From NCBI GenBank assembly GCA_944387915.1, contig CALXGT010000037.1:1-64000 (forward strand): DNA of 64,000 nt, given 5' to 3'. A program made the translations under genes and the position numbers. Shown one piece after another: positions 31,167 through 40,168 of the stretch. Positions within the stretch are counted from its first letter, which is position 1. Every line of letters begins with the position of its first letter. The notes under the pieces were generated by a model. The model was not told where the DNA came from and searched no databases. It was given only the letters and a program-made list of their open reading frames with translations. Source of the DNA: an uncultured Clostridia bacterium. GTDB taxonomy: Bacteria; Bacillota; Clostridia; Oscillospirales; Ruminococcaceae.

Positions 31167-32087
31167 ATGTGGTTTATGTACGCGTTGATTACCGCTCTTT
31201 GCTGGGGCGGCGCCGATCTGTTTTACAAAAAGGGAGCCGATGAAAACGAAGCCTATTCCCATTTAAAGACGTCCATTATGGTGGGTTTGGTTATGGGAAT
31301 CCATGCGATCTTGGTGCTGCTGACCGCCGATTTTCATTACGACCCCATCAACCTTTTGATTTACGCCCCCGTATCCCTGATGTATATTTTGTCTATGACT
31401 ATCGGGTATTTTGGACTGAAATATCTGGAAGTGTCTCTTTCTTCCCCGATTCAAAATTCTTCCGGCGTTGTGGTAAGCCTTCTTTGCTTTCTCTTTTTAC
31501 AGCAGACCATGGACGTGGTGCCTTTGATTGCCGTTATTTTGATCGCCGTGTGCATCTTTTTCTTAGGCGTTTTGGAAAAACGCAAGCAAAAGGAATATGA
31601 GCTTCAATTCGACAAAAAGTACCGGATTGGTTTCGTGGCTTTCCTGATGCCGATTTTTTATTGTATTATCGACGCGATGGGAACCTTTTTCGACGCTTTT
31701 TATCTGGACGATTTCGAAACGACGCCTCTTGCCGGTGTGACCGAGGACAGTCTGGAACTGGTGGCGAATACCTCTTATGAGCTGACGTTTCTTTTGATCG
31801 CCGCGGTGCTGTTTATTTATGTTTGTGTCATTAAAAAGCAAAAGCTTTGGACCAAAAACAATCCCGCGAGAACGGCGGCGGCTCTTTTGGAGACCGGCGG
31901 GCAGTTTACTTATGTGTACGCTATGAGCGGAAACGCCATTGTGGCGGCGCCCTTGATCGCTTGTTACAGCATTTTTTCCATTCTTTTTGCCAGAATTTTT
32001 ATCAAGGAAAAGCTTTCCGCGTCTCAATACGCGGTGGTGGCGTTGGTTTTATTGGGAATTGCGGTTCTCGGCATTTACGACATTTAA
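31167..32087 (+). CDS. DMT superfamily (EamA-like) transporter
   Basis: A 306-residue ten-helix drug/metabolite transporter made of two EamA repeats. It opens with MYALITALCWGGADLFYKKG and has the second-repeat features APLIACYSIFSILFARIF and EKLSASQYAVVALVLLGIAV. An unusual acidic extracytoplasmic loop (about 180-205, FDAFYLDDFETTPLAG) splits the halves. The start follows AAAAGGAAGAGACAGC. Substrate unknown. Confidence 0.88.
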   Translation: MWFMYALITALCWGGADLFYKKGADENEAYSHLKTSIMVGLVMGIHAILVLLTADFHYDPINLLIYAPVSLMYILSMTIGYFGLKYLEVSLSSPIQNSSGVVVSLLCFLFLQQTMDVVPLIAVILIAVCIFFLGVLEKRKQKEYELQFDKKYRIGFVAFLMPIFYCIIDAMGTFFDAFYLDDFETTPLAGVTEDSLELVANTSYELTFLLIAAVLFIYVCVIKKQKLWTKNNPARTAAALLETGGQFTYVYAMSGNAIVAAPLIACYSIFSILFARIFIKEKLSASQYAVVALVLLGIAVLGIYDI

Positions 32088-32088
32088 A

Positions 32089-32118
32089 AAAAGCTCCGGA
32101 ATTTCCGGAGCTTTTTTG
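32089..32118. terminator. Bidirectional terminator between the DMT gene and murC
   Basis: AAAAAGCTCCGGAA and TTCCGGAGCTTTTT with a very short loop. Confidence 0.9.
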
Positions 32119-32121
32119 CTT

Positions 32122-33489
32122 TTATTTGCGCTTTTCCTCAAGCTTTTTTATCATCAGCTTCGCCGCTTTATAGATATCGCCGCAGCCTAACGTGATTATA
32201 AGATCTCCTTCTTTGGCGATGGAGACCACATAGTCGGCGATCTCTTCAAAGGTCGCAAACTGCTTGCAGCCCGGGATCAGCGCCGCTAAGTCTTTCGCGT
32301 AAATGTTGTAGGTGTTCTTTTCTCTGGATCCCATAATTTCCGACAACACGACCTCATCGGCAATGGGAAGGACCTTGGCAAAATCGGAAAGGAGCATCGC
32401 GGTGCGGGAGTAGGTAAAGGGCTGATGAACCGCGATCACCCTTTGGAAGGGGAGCGCCTTTGCCGCTTTTAGGGTCGCTTCGATCTCAGCGGGGTGATGG
32501 GCGTAATCGTCGGCGATGGTAATGCCGTCGATTTTTGCCAGTACCTCAAACCGTCTTCCCGCGCCGAAGAAAGCGTCGATTCCTTTTTTGCATTCCTCTG
32601 GGGTGACTCCCGCGTCTATGGCGGCGGCGACGGCGGCTAAGGTGTTTAAAATGTTGTGACGTCCCGGAATATGGATGGTGACGTCGGTAAGGGCTTTTCC
32701 TTGATACATGACGGTAAACGCGGTGTCTACGCCGCCTAAAGAGCGGATGTTTTCGGGGTAGTAGTCGTTATGACCTTCAAAGCCGAAGGAGATCAACGGC
32801 TTTTCGATCCCCACAAGCGCCTTTTTGGTGTTGTCGTCGTCCCCGTTATAGATCACCGCTTTGGTGGCCTTTTGGGCAAACTGATGAAAAGAGCGGATAA
32901 TGTTCTCTAACGTCTTAAAATAGTCGAGATGGTCGGCGTCAATGTTTAGGATCACCGCCACGTCGGGGTAAAGCTTTAAAAAGGTGTCTACAAATTCACA
33001 GGATTCGCAGACCATAATTTCCGAGCTTCCCGCCCTTCCGTTTCCGCCGATGGCGGGAAGCTTCCCGCCGATGACACAGGAAGGATCCTTCCCGGCGTCT
33101 AAAAGAATCTGGGTGAGCATCGCCGAGGTGGTGGTTTTGCCGTGGGTGCCGCTGACACCGATCATATGGGAATAACGGGCGGTGAGTTCCCCTAACATCT
33201 CGCTTCGCTCGATAGTGGGGATGCCGCTGGCTTTGGCGGCAATCAGCTCCGGGTTATCCACCATAATGGCGGCGGTATATACAATGAGGTCGGCGCCTTC
33301 GATGTTTTCCGGACGCTGGCCCAAGGTCACCTTGGCGCCCATTTTTCGTACCAACGCCAGGGTATCGGTCTCGTTGTTATCGGATCCGGAAATGGTAAAT
33401 CCTTCGGCGTGCAAGATCTGGGCGATGGGAAACATTCCCGAACCCCCGATGCCGATGAAATGAATATGTTTCTTTCCTTCGAGATACAT
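32122..33489 (-). CDS. murC: UDP-N-acetylmuramate--L-alanine ligase
   Basis: A 455-residue cytoplasmic Mur ligase adding L-alanine to UDP-MurNAc, the first step of the peptide stem. The N-terminal Rossmann loop is HFIGIGGSGM, the ATP loop is GTHGKTT (114-120), and the central DHLDYF and HHPAEI segments are typical of MurC. The start follows AAAGGGAGACCTTGT. It lies downstream of recG with its own promoter overlapping the recG end. Confidence 0.95.
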   Translation of the reverse strand: MYLEGKKHIHFIGIGGSGMFPIAQILHAEGFTISGSDNNETDTLALVRKMGAKVTLGQRPENIEGADLIVYTAAIMVDNPELIAAKASGIPTIERSEMLGELTARYSHMIGVSGTHGKTTTSAMLTQILLDAGKDPSCVIGGKLPAIGGNGRAGSSEIMVCESCEFVDTFLKLYPDVAVILNIDADHLDYFKTLENIIRSFHQFAQKATKAVIYNGDDDNTKKALVGIEKPLISFGFEGHNDYYPENIRSLGGVDTAFTVMYQGKALTDVTIHIPGRHNILNTLAAVAAAIDAGVTPEECKKGIDAFFGAGRRFEVLAKIDGITIADDYAHHPAEIEATLKAAKALPFQRVIAVHQPFTYSRTAMLLSDFAKVLPIADEVVLSEIMGSREKNTYNIYAKDLAALIPGCKQFATFEEIADYVVSIAKEGDLIITLGCGDIYKAAKLMIKKLEEKRK

Positions 33490-33521
33490 ACAAGGTCTCC
33501 CTTTCTTTTTTCGCTTTCTTT

Positions 33522-33550
33522 ATTATACGGCGAATTTTTTATTCCGTCCA
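33522..33550 (-). promoter_or_regulatory. Promoter of murC
   Basis: Reverse strand TGGACG (33545-33550, inside the recG end), 17-base spacer, TATAAT (33522-33527). Confidence 0.6.
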
Positions 33551-35575
33551 TAGCTTTTTTTGAATCCAGTCATGTTGCACCTTTTCCCATAAGGGCCGAT
33601 GTTCCTCTTTTTCCAGCTTCGGATCTTCTTTTAAAAGGGATCGCGCTTCTTCCCGGGCCGTTTGGAACAAAAGGGAATCCTCCATTAGGTCGGCAATGCC
33701 AAGCACCGGCACGCCATGCTGTTTTTCTCCGAAAAAGTCGCCGGCGCCCCGGAGCTTTAAGTCCTGTTTGGCAATGAAAAAACCGTCGTTGGATTTTCGC
33801 ATGACCGCAAGGCGGCGACGGGTGTCCGGGTTGTCGTGGTCGGAAAGAAGGATACAGTAGCTTTCCCTTTCTCCTCTTCCCACCCGGCCTCGAAGCTGGT
33901 GAAGCTGGGAAAGACCGAACCGCTCGGCGTTTTCGATGAGAATAACGTTGGCGTTTGGCACATCCACTCCCACTTCAATGACGGTGGTCGCCACCAAAAG
34001 GGAAATTTCCCCTCGGGAAAAGGCGGACATCACCGCCTCTTTTTCTTCCGCGCTCATTTTTCCATGGAGCAGTCCCACCGAAATGCCCCAAAAAACGGTT
34101 TCCTTTAATTCCTCGGCGTACCGGGTGGCCGCCGTCAATTCCCCGACGCCTTCCTCAATGAGAGGGCAGACAATGTACGCTTGTCCTCCCTGTTCAATCT
34201 GTTTTCGCAAAAAATGAAGGGCCCGAGTCCGTTTGTCCGAATGGATGACAAAGGTCTCTACCGGCTTTCTCCCCGCGGGGCGCTGATCCAAAACCGAAAG
34301 ATCCAAATCCCCGTATAGCATCAGCGCTAAGGTGCGGGGAATGGGCGTGGCGGACATCACTAAATGGTGGGGCGCATCCCCTTTTTGGGTCAGGGCTTCC
34401 CGCTGCCGGACGCCGAACCGATGCTGCTCGTCGGTAATAACCAGCCCCAACCGGGAAAAGAGGGTAGATTGTTGGAACAGCGCATGGGTCCCGATGACCA
34501 CGTCAAAATCTCCGTTTTGAATACCGGCGCGAAGAGCCGCCTTTTCCTTTTGAGAAAGGGAGCCGGTTAAAAGGCAAATCCGGATTCCCAAAGGGCATAA
34601 CATGTCGCGGAAGGTTTTTTCATGCTGTGCGGCGAGAATTTCGGTGGGCGCCATCAAAGCGGACTGGTAACCGCTTTGCGCCGCAGCGTAACAGGCCGCC
34701 GCCGCGACTACCGTCTTTCCGCTTCCCACATCTCCCTGGAGCAAGCGCCGCATAGGATGGGGAGAGGAAAAATCCTTTAGGATCTCGTCGATGGACCGCT
34801 TTTGACAGTCGGTGAGCGAGAAGGGGAGGGATTGGTAAAACGGGGACATAGAGCAGGCGGCGATTCGAATGCGGGTATTTTCCTTTGGCCGCCCTTTCAG
34901 TAAAAACAGCGCCAGGGAAAAGAAAAACAGTTCTTCGAAGCTGAGACGTCGTTTGGCTTCCGCAAGAGCGGTTTGATCTTTGGGAAAATGAATGGACCAT
35001 AAGGCGTCCCGAATAGGAAGGAGCCGGTATCGGGAAATAAGGGCTGGGGGAAGCTGTTCCGCCACCAAGGGAAGGTACGCGGTAAGGGCGTCTTTGATAT
35101 TATGGATGACGCCCTTTAAAGGGAGCCCTTCGGTCAGCCGGTAGATGGGACGGAAGGTTTCCTTTTCCTCTTTGGAGACGACGGTGGTTACCGTCATTTG
35201 GTACCCGCTGAGGCTTTTTACTAATTTTCCGGAGAACAGATAGCTTTCCCCCAAGGACATTCCCTTCAATGCGTATTCATTGTTGAAAAAGGTAATCTGA
35301 CACCGGGAAAATCCGTCGGTGATGAGTCCTTTGTAAAGTACCATCCCTTTTCGAATGTAGGCGGGTGGATATTTTTTGAGCAGGGTCCCCTCCACCAAAC
35401 CGGTGGTTTCCGTTTGCCACTGGTCCAAAGGGAGGGGATGCGAAAAATCGTCATAGCGTCGAGGATAGAAGTGAAGAAGGTCATCTACCGTTTCAATTCC
35501 CAGTTTTTGGTACAGCTTTTTGCGCTTGGGGCCCACGCCGGAAAGGGCGGTGACCGGGTCATATAAAGAAAGCAA
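33539..35575 (-). CDS. recG: ATP-dependent DNA helicase RecG
   Basis: A 678-residue branch-migration helicase that remodels stalled forks and Holliday junctions. It has an N-terminal wedge/OB domain, Walker A GDVGSGKTVVA, the DEQHRFGV motif II, the motif III MSATPIPRT and motif VI QLRGRVGRG. It begins with TTG after AAGGAGGATCCCT. It follows fakA, as in other Firmicutes, but an intrinsic terminator stands between them. Confidence 0.95.
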   Translation of the reverse strand: MLSLYDPVTALSGVGPKRKKLYQKLGIETVDDLLHFYPRRYDDFSHPLPLDQWQTETTGLVEGTLLKKYPPAYIRKGMVLYKGLITDGFSRCQITFFNNEYALKGMSLGESYLFSGKLVKSLSGYQMTVTTVVSKEEKETFRPIYRLTEGLPLKGVIHNIKDALTAYLPLVAEQLPPALISRYRLLPIRDALWSIHFPKDQTALAEAKRRLSFEELFFFSLALFLLKGRPKENTRIRIAACSMSPFYQSLPFSLTDCQKRSIDEILKDFSSPHPMRRLLQGDVGSGKTVVAAAACYAAAQSGYQSALMAPTEILAAQHEKTFRDMLCPLGIRICLLTGSLSQKEKAALRAGIQNGDFDVVIGTHALFQQSTLFSRLGLVITDEQHRFGVRQREALTQKGDAPHHLVMSATPIPRTLALMLYGDLDLSVLDQRPAGRKPVETFVIHSDKRTRALHFLRKQIEQGGQAYIVCPLIEEGVGELTAATRYAEELKETVFWGISVGLLHGKMSAEEKEAVMSAFSRGEISLLVATTVIEVGVDVPNANVILIENAERFGLSQLHQLRGRVGRGERESYCILLSDHDNPDTRRRLAVMRKSNDGFFIAKQDLKLRGAGDFFGEKQHGVPVLGIADLMEDSLLFQTAREEARSLLKEDPKLEKEEHRPLWEKVQHDWIQKKLWTE

Positions 35576-35647
35576 AGGGATCCTCCTTGGCTAAAAATGT
35601 CAATGTTGGAAGAAAAAGGGAAAGTTTTGCGAAAAGGCGCAAAACAG

Positions 35648-35676
35648 AAAAAACGAAGCGAACCGCTTCGTTTTTT
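35648..35676. terminator. Terminator between fakA and recG
   Basis: AAACGAAGCG, AAC loop, CGCTTCGTTT with T runs on both strands; recG expression must come from read-through or an unseen promoter. Confidence 0.85.
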
Positions 35677-35685
35677 CGTATTCCA

Positions 35686-37326
35686 CTATTCCACCGAAAT
35701 GATATAGTAGTAAACCGGTTGCCCGCCGTCAATCAGGTTGATTTCAATATCGTCGCTGATTTTCCCGCGAAGAAGCGCGTAGGCTTCTTTCGCCTGGTCG
35801 TCGGAAACGTCGGCGCCGTAAAGAAGGGTAATAAAAGCGGAATCCTTTTTCACCATCGAGCGGGTCAGCTTTAACAGCGCCTTATTCAGATCTTTTTCCA
35901 CAAAGGCAAGCTTTCCGTTTTCCATAGCCAAAAGCTCTCCTTCTTTGATGTTGTGGCCATCGTAGTCGCTGTCTCTTGCGGCAAAGGTGATCTGGCCGGT
36001 TTGGACATTGTCCAACGCCCTGGTCATCTCCACCTGGTTTTGCTCCAGAGTGGAATCCGGATCAAATGCCAGCATCGCCGCGATTCCCTGAGGGATGGTC
36101 CGGGTCTGAAGAACGCAGACATCCCGATCCGCCAATTTCGCGGCTTGTTCCGCCGCCATAATGATATTTTTATTGTTTGGGAGGACAAAAATGGTTTTGG
36201 CGGGAATGGATTGAATGGCGTTTAGAATATCGTCGGTGCTGGGGTTCATGGTCTGTCCCCCGGTAACTACCTGATTGACGCCCAGATCGGAAAAGAGATG
36301 CTGGATCCCCGCGCCTGCGGCCACCGCCGCGAATCCGAAGGGGACCTCGGGATCGGGAGCGACGTAGGTTTCGTTGAGCCCTACCAGCTCCGCTTCCAGT
36401 ACCTGAGCGGAATGCTGTTCCCGCATATTTTCGATCTTTAAAGAGGTGAGCATACCAAATTTCAGCCCCTCTTCGATGGCGTTGCCCGGATGGTTGGAGT
36501 GGACATGGACCTTAATGATCTCGTCGTCGTCCACCACCACGACGCAGTCGCCGATGGACTCCAAATACGCCCGAAGTTTTAACGCGTCCTCCGCGTCTTT
36601 CTTTTTGAGTACAATATATTCGGTGCAGTAGGCAAATTTAATATCGCCGTCACTTTCCGCTACGGCGGACCGTTTTACCGGCTTGGGCGAGGCGACGGAA
36701 ACATTGCTTTGGACAACCTTCCCGCCGGAAAAGACGTCAAGCATCGCATGGAGAATGACGGATAATCCTTTTCCGCCCGCGTCCACTACGCCCGCTTTCT
36801 TTAACACGGGGAGCATTTCCGGCGTTTCCGAGAGTGTCTTATCCGCTTCCTCTACCATAGTGGAAAAGACGAAAAGAGGATCTTTGTTTTCCTCGGACAC
36901 TTCTTTTCCTTTTGTCGCCGCCAGGCGAGCCACCGTCAAAATAGTTCCTTCGGTGGGTTTCATGACCGCCTTGTAGGCGGCTTCCACTCCCAAGGACAGC
37001 GCTTCGGCAAGGTCCTTGCCGTCCGCTTCGTTTTTCCCTTCCAGCCCCTTGGAAAATCCCCGGAACAGTAGGGAAAGGATAACGCCGGAGTTTCCTCTCG
37101 CGCCCCGCAAAAGGGCGGAAGCGGCAGTCTTCGCCGTCAATTCCACCGAAGGGTCTTTTAACCGATTCAGTTCCTGGACGGCTGCGCCGATGGTCATGGA
37201 CATATTGGTTCCCGTATCGCCATCAGGAACGGGAAATACATTTAATTCGTCTACTGACTGCTTTTGGTTGGCAATATCATGGGCGGCGGAAACGATGGCA
37301 TCCCGCAGCAAAGCTCCGTTAATCAC
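35686..37326 (-). CDS. fakA: Fatty acid kinase ATP-binding subunit FakA
   Basis: A 546-residue DhaL/DegV-related kinase that phosphorylates fatty acids held by FakB. The N-terminal DAK2 domain has the ATP/Mg motif VPDGDTGTNMSMT and GARGNSG; the middle domain continues to about 300, and the C-terminal FakA domain follows. The GTG used is nine bases after AAAAAGGAA; a GTG nine bases earlier abuts the ribosome site. It is co-transcribed with the Asp23-family gene upstream, the conserved yloU-yloV arrangement. Confidence 0.93.
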   Translation of the reverse strand: MINGALLRDAIVSAAHDIANQKQSVDELNVFPVPDGDTGTNMSMTIGAAVQELNRLKDPSVELTAKTAASALLRGARGNSGVILSLLFRGFSKGLEGKNEADGKDLAEALSLGVEAAYKAVMKPTEGTILTVARLAATKGKEVSEENKDPLFVFSTMVEEADKTLSETPEMLPVLKKAGVVDAGGKGLSVILHAMLDVFSGGKVVQSNVSVASPKPVKRSAVAESDGDIKFAYCTEYIVLKKKDAEDALKLRAYLESIGDCVVVVDDDEIIKVHVHSNHPGNAIEEGLKFGMLTSLKIENMREQHSAQVLEAELVGLNETYVAPDPEVPFGFAAVAAGAGIQHLFSDLGVNQVVTGGQTMNPSTDDILNAIQSIPAKTIFVLPNNKNIIMAAEQAAKLADRDVCVLQTRTIPQGIAAMLAFDPDSTLEQNQVEMTRALDNVQTGQITFAARDSDYDGHNIKEGELLAMENGKLAFVEKDLNKALLKLTRSMVKKDSAFITLLYGADVSDDQAKEAYALLRGKISDDIEINLIDGGQPVYYYIISVE

Positions 37327-37365
37327 AAAAAGCACTTCCTTTTTGATTTTTTTTGGATACAGGTC

Positions 37366-37716
37366 TTAGGAAAGTTGCATTCCGTCTACATGAATGTTGA
37401 CAGCGTAAGCGGTCAGTCCCGTCGCCTCCTCGATGGCGTAGCCCACCTTATGAATAATACTGTCGGCAATGGCGGAGATGTTGGTCCCGTAGCTGACAAT
37501 AATATGAAGGTCAACGGAAAGCTTCCCGTTTTTAACCCGGACTTTTACGCCGTCCCGTAAGGCGGGTTTATAGACTTTATGCAGCATTTCTTTCGGCAAA
37601 TCGGCCGGAGAGAGGGCGGCAACGCCAAAGCAGCTTACAGCGGTCATCGCGACAAGGCTTTCAAAAAAGCTCTTGGAAAGCTCGATAGCTCCTAAGTGGT
37701 TTTCGATTTTAACCAT
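37366..37716 (-). CDS. Asp23/Gls24 family protein (YloU-like)
   Basis: A 116-residue member of the Asp23/Gls24 envelope-stress family. The typical pattern of an N-terminal ISKSFFESLVAMTAVSCFGV-like segment, a basic middle (GVKVRVKNGKLSVDLHIIV) and an ending VNIHVDGMQL is seen. It precedes fakA, as yloU precedes yloV in B. subtilis, and probably works at the membrane or with fatty acid kinase. The start follows AAAAGGAGGCCGCT. Confidence 0.9.
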   Translation of the reverse strand: MVKIENHLGAIELSKSFFESLVAMTAVSCFGVAALSPADLPKEMLHKVYKPALRDGVKVRVKNGKLSVDLHIIVSYGTNISAIADSIIHKVGYAIEEATGLTAYAVNIHVDGMQLS

Positions 37717-37774
37717 AGCGGCCTCCTTTTCGCTTTTAAAGAATCTTTATCAAATTGCACAAATATACAATGGT

Positions 37775-37803
37775 ATTGTACCCAAAAAAAAATCAGTTGT
37801 CAA
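37775..37803 (-). promoter_or_regulatory. Promoter of the yloU-fakA operon
   Basis: Reverse strand TTGACA (37798-37803), 17-base spacer, TACAAT (37775-37780). Confidence 0.88.
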
Positions 37804-37887
37804 CAAGGGGAGCCAATCTTTTCCGGTTTTCAAGGCAAAAAACGCTTTCGGAAAGCCGAAAAGCGAAAAAATGGATTAAACAGAAAA

Positions 37888-37917
37888 ATCCCCCCGCCAC
37901 GGCGGGGAGATTTTTTC
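37888..37917 (-). terminator. Terminator behind the SpoIIQ-like gene
   Basis: Reverse strand CTCCCCGCC, GT loop, GGCGGGGGGATTTTT; a second small hairpin (TTCACCACGGTGGAA, 37916-37930) lies before it. Confidence 0.8.
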
Positions 37918-37939
37918 ACCACGGTGGAAGGGGGTCACA

Positions 37940-38728
37940 TTATTCGCTTTGCGCCGGGAGAACGGTAAAGGGATCCGCCCATTCGCCGTTTACCCGCAGT
38001 CCCAAATGCAGATGGTACTCCTCCGCCGATTCTACTACCGACGTATTCCCCACATAGCCGATTACGTCTCCCAAGGCGACAGCCTGGCCGATTTTTACCG
38101 GGACATCGGTGGAAAGACCGGCATAGACAAAGGTGCCGGCAGGATATTCAATTTCTACCACAATGCCCCATTGACGATCTTCTCTCACATCGGTTACCGT
38201 GCCGTCGAACACCGATTTCACCGGCGTTCCTTCCGCGGCAAGGATATCAATTCCGTCATGGGTGCGCCAGTCGCCTAAGGTTTTCGACTTTACCAGTTCT
38301 CCGTTGCTGAAAACGTTGGATATTGTTCCTTCCAAAGGTATAATATAGTTTTGACTTTTTTGCGCTTCCGCTTTGGTCTCTTCTACCGGTTCCGAAACCA
38401 TTTCAGAGGTGGTGTTCGTTTCTTCTGCGGATTGGTTTTCGGCGATTCCCCCGGTTTCCTGTTGGGAATTGTCAGATGCGTCGGATTCTACTTTGCTCTC
38501 TTCGACGTCATCTTTTGGAATTCCCGATTGAGGCTTAGACGCTTCTTCTACCGAAGAACTGTTTTCCGCGGTAAAATTCCCGTCAGGGATAGAACCGATG
38601 GATTCGTTGAGCCGGTTGAGGGTCAGATAGGACACCAGTCCGATTGCGGCGACACTCAGAAAAAGAGCCAGATAAAATCCCTTGTTGCTCCGACTGTCGC
38701 TGTTTTTCAAAAATCCTGATTTTTTCAT
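37940..38728 (-). CDS. SpoIIQ-like M23 (LytM) peptidase
   Basis: A 262-residue membrane-anchored protein: short cytoplasmic N-terminus, one membrane helix (about 18-40), a long Ser/Glu-rich linker (45-125) and an M23/LytM domain (130-255). Metal ligands are visible as the His and Asp of WRTHDGIDI and the HLH of EEYHLHLGL, so it may be catalytically active, as in many clostridial SpoIIQ proteins. The upstream promoter resembles forespore sigma-F/G sites (38775-38803). It is thus a candidate for the forespore part of the SpoIIQ-SpoIIIAH channel. Another LytM role in wall growth cannot be ruled out. Confidence 0.82.
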   Translation of the reverse strand: MKKSGFLKNSDSRSNKGFYLALFLSVAAIGLVSYLTLNRLNESIGSIPDGNFTAENSSSVEEASKPQSGIPKDDVEESKVESDASDNSQQETGGIAENQSAEETNTTSEMVSEPVEETKAEAQKSQNYIIPLEGTISNVFSNGELVKSKTLGDWRTHDGIDILAAEGTPVKSVFDGTVTDVREDRQWGIVVEIEYPAGTFVYAGLSTDVPVKIGQAVALGDVIGYVGNTSVVESAEEYHLHLGLRVNGEWADPFTVLPAQSE

Positions 38729-38774
38729 TTATTGTGACCTCCCAGTCATGATAATGATGATTTTTGTTCAAAGG

Positions 38775-38803
38775 TAGTTTGTGCGAAAAACAGCACTTTA
38801 TGC
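38775..38803 (-). promoter_or_regulatory. Sigma-F/sigma-G-type promoter
   Basis: Reverse strand GCATA (38799-38803), 14-base spacer, GCACAAACTA (38775-38784), close to the forespore consensus GYATA and GGNNANAHTR (one mismatch). No good sigma-A promoter is seen here. Confidence 0.6.
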
Positions 38804-38927
38804 TAAAGAAAACGTCACCTTTTTTGAAAAACAGGTTGCAAAATGTAAAAAAGAAAAGAGTTTGAATCTCTTTCTTTTGTCAATTTAGAAAAAATCCCAG
38901 ATATTGTTAAAATATTTTCAAAAACAC

Positions 38928-38956
38928 TTGTATTTTAAAAACGGGTATAGTATAAT
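38928..38956 (+). promoter_or_regulatory. Promoter of serC-serA
   Basis: TTGTAT (38928-38933), 17-base spacer, TATAAT (38951-38956). Confidence 0.8.
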
Positions 38957-38960
38957 GAGT

Positions 38961-39015
38961 GCAATCTGTATTTTACTCAAAAATACATGTTTTTCGAATG
39001 AGTACAGATTTGCGT
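38961..39015 (+). promoter_or_regulatory. Imperfect hairpin in the serC leader
   Basis: GCAATCTGTATTTTACTC is matched by GAGTACAGATTTGC about 20 bases later, allowing one gap. It lies just downstream of the start site and could be an operator or an RNA element; it has no terminator run. Confidence 0.4.
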
Positions 39016-39070
39016 TTACTGTTGGGTAATGAACAATTTGTGATTTCAAAAAAATGATGGAGGTAACAGT

Positions 39071-40156
39071 ATGAACAGAGTCTATAATTTCAGCGCCGGT
39101 CCTTCGATGCTGCCGGAGTCCGTGTTAAAGAGAGCGGCGGATGAAATGCTCAACTACCAGGGAAGCGGCCAGTCGGTTATGGAAATGTCTCACCGGTCAA
39201 AGGTGTACGAGAAAATCATTGGTGAGTGTAAGGCTCTGCTCAGAGAGGTCATGAACATTCCCGATAATTATGAGGTGCTTTTGCTTCATGGCGGCGCTTC
39301 CACCCAGTTTGCCATGGTTCCCTTGAATTTGGCGGTCAAATCGGGAAAAGGCGATTACATCGTCACCGGCCAGTTCAGCAAAAAAGCGTATCAGGAAGGC
39401 AAAAAGCTGATTGAAGCGAAAGAGGTCCTCTCTTCCGCCGATCAGAATTTCACCTGCATCCCCGAACTGGATTCTTCCAAATTCAGCAAGGACGCGGATT
39501 TTTTACATATCTGCATGAACAACACCATTTACGGAAGCAGATATAGAGAGCTGCCTGAGACGGGCGACGTTCCCCTGGTTGCGGACGTGAGCTCCTGCAT
39601 TCTTTCCGAGCCTATTGACGTTTCCAAGTTCGGCCTTCTGTACGCCGGTGTCCAAAAGAATATGGCGCCCGCGGGTATGGCGGTAGCTATTCTCAGAAAA
39701 GACCTCATCGGCGAGCCCAGAGAGGGCACGCCCACTATGCTCACCTATAAGATCCATGCGGAAAACGATTCCATGTACAATACCCCTCCCGCTTACACCA
39801 TCTATATGTGCAAGCTGGTGCTGGAGTGGCTTAAAAACGAGGTGGGCGGCTTAGAGGAGATCAAGAAGATCAACGAATACAAAGCGGGCTTGCTTTACGA
39901 TTTCATCGACAACTCCAAGCTGTTCTCCAACCCGGTCGTAAAGAAATACCGTTCCATTATGAACGTTCCTTTTGTCACCGGAAGCGACGAGCTGGATAAG
40001 AAATTTGTCAACGAAGCCGAAGCGGCGGGACTGGTCAACATCAAGGGCCATCGTTCCGTAGGCGGTATGCGTGCTTCTATCTACAACGCCATGCCGGTCG
40101 CCGGCGTAGAAGCGCTTATCAAGTTTATGGCGGAATTCGAAAAACAAAACGCGTAA
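39071..40156 (+). CDS. serC: 3-Phosphoserine aminotransferase
   Basis: A 361-residue class V PLP aminotransferase making 3-phosphoserine from 3-phosphohydroxypyruvate and glutamate. It has the opening VYNFSAGPSMLP, the phosphate-binding HGGAS segment, the PLP lysine in YAGVQKNMAPAG and the GHRSVGGMRASIYN substrate-binding ending. The start follows GGAGGTAACAGT. It forms an operon with serA, whose start is 13 bases away. Confidence 0.96.
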   Translation: MNRVYNFSAGPSMLPESVLKRAADEMLNYQGSGQSVMEMSHRSKVYEKIIGECKALLREVMNIPDNYEVLLLHGGASTQFAMVPLNLAVKSGKGDYIVTGQFSKKAYQEGKKLIEAKEVLSSADQNFTCIPELDSSKFSKDADFLHICMNNTIYGSRYRELPETGDVPLVADVSSCILSEPIDVSKFGLLYAGVQKNMAPAGMAVAILRKDLIGEPREGTPTMLTYKIHAENDSMYNTPPAYTIYMCKLVLEWLKNEVGGLEEIKKINEYKAGLLYDFIDNSKLFSNPVVKKYRSIMNVPFVTGSDELDKKFVNEAEAAGLVNIKGHRSVGGMRASIYNAMPVAGVEALIKFMAEFEKQNA

Positions 40157-40168
40157 GGAGAACAAAAT

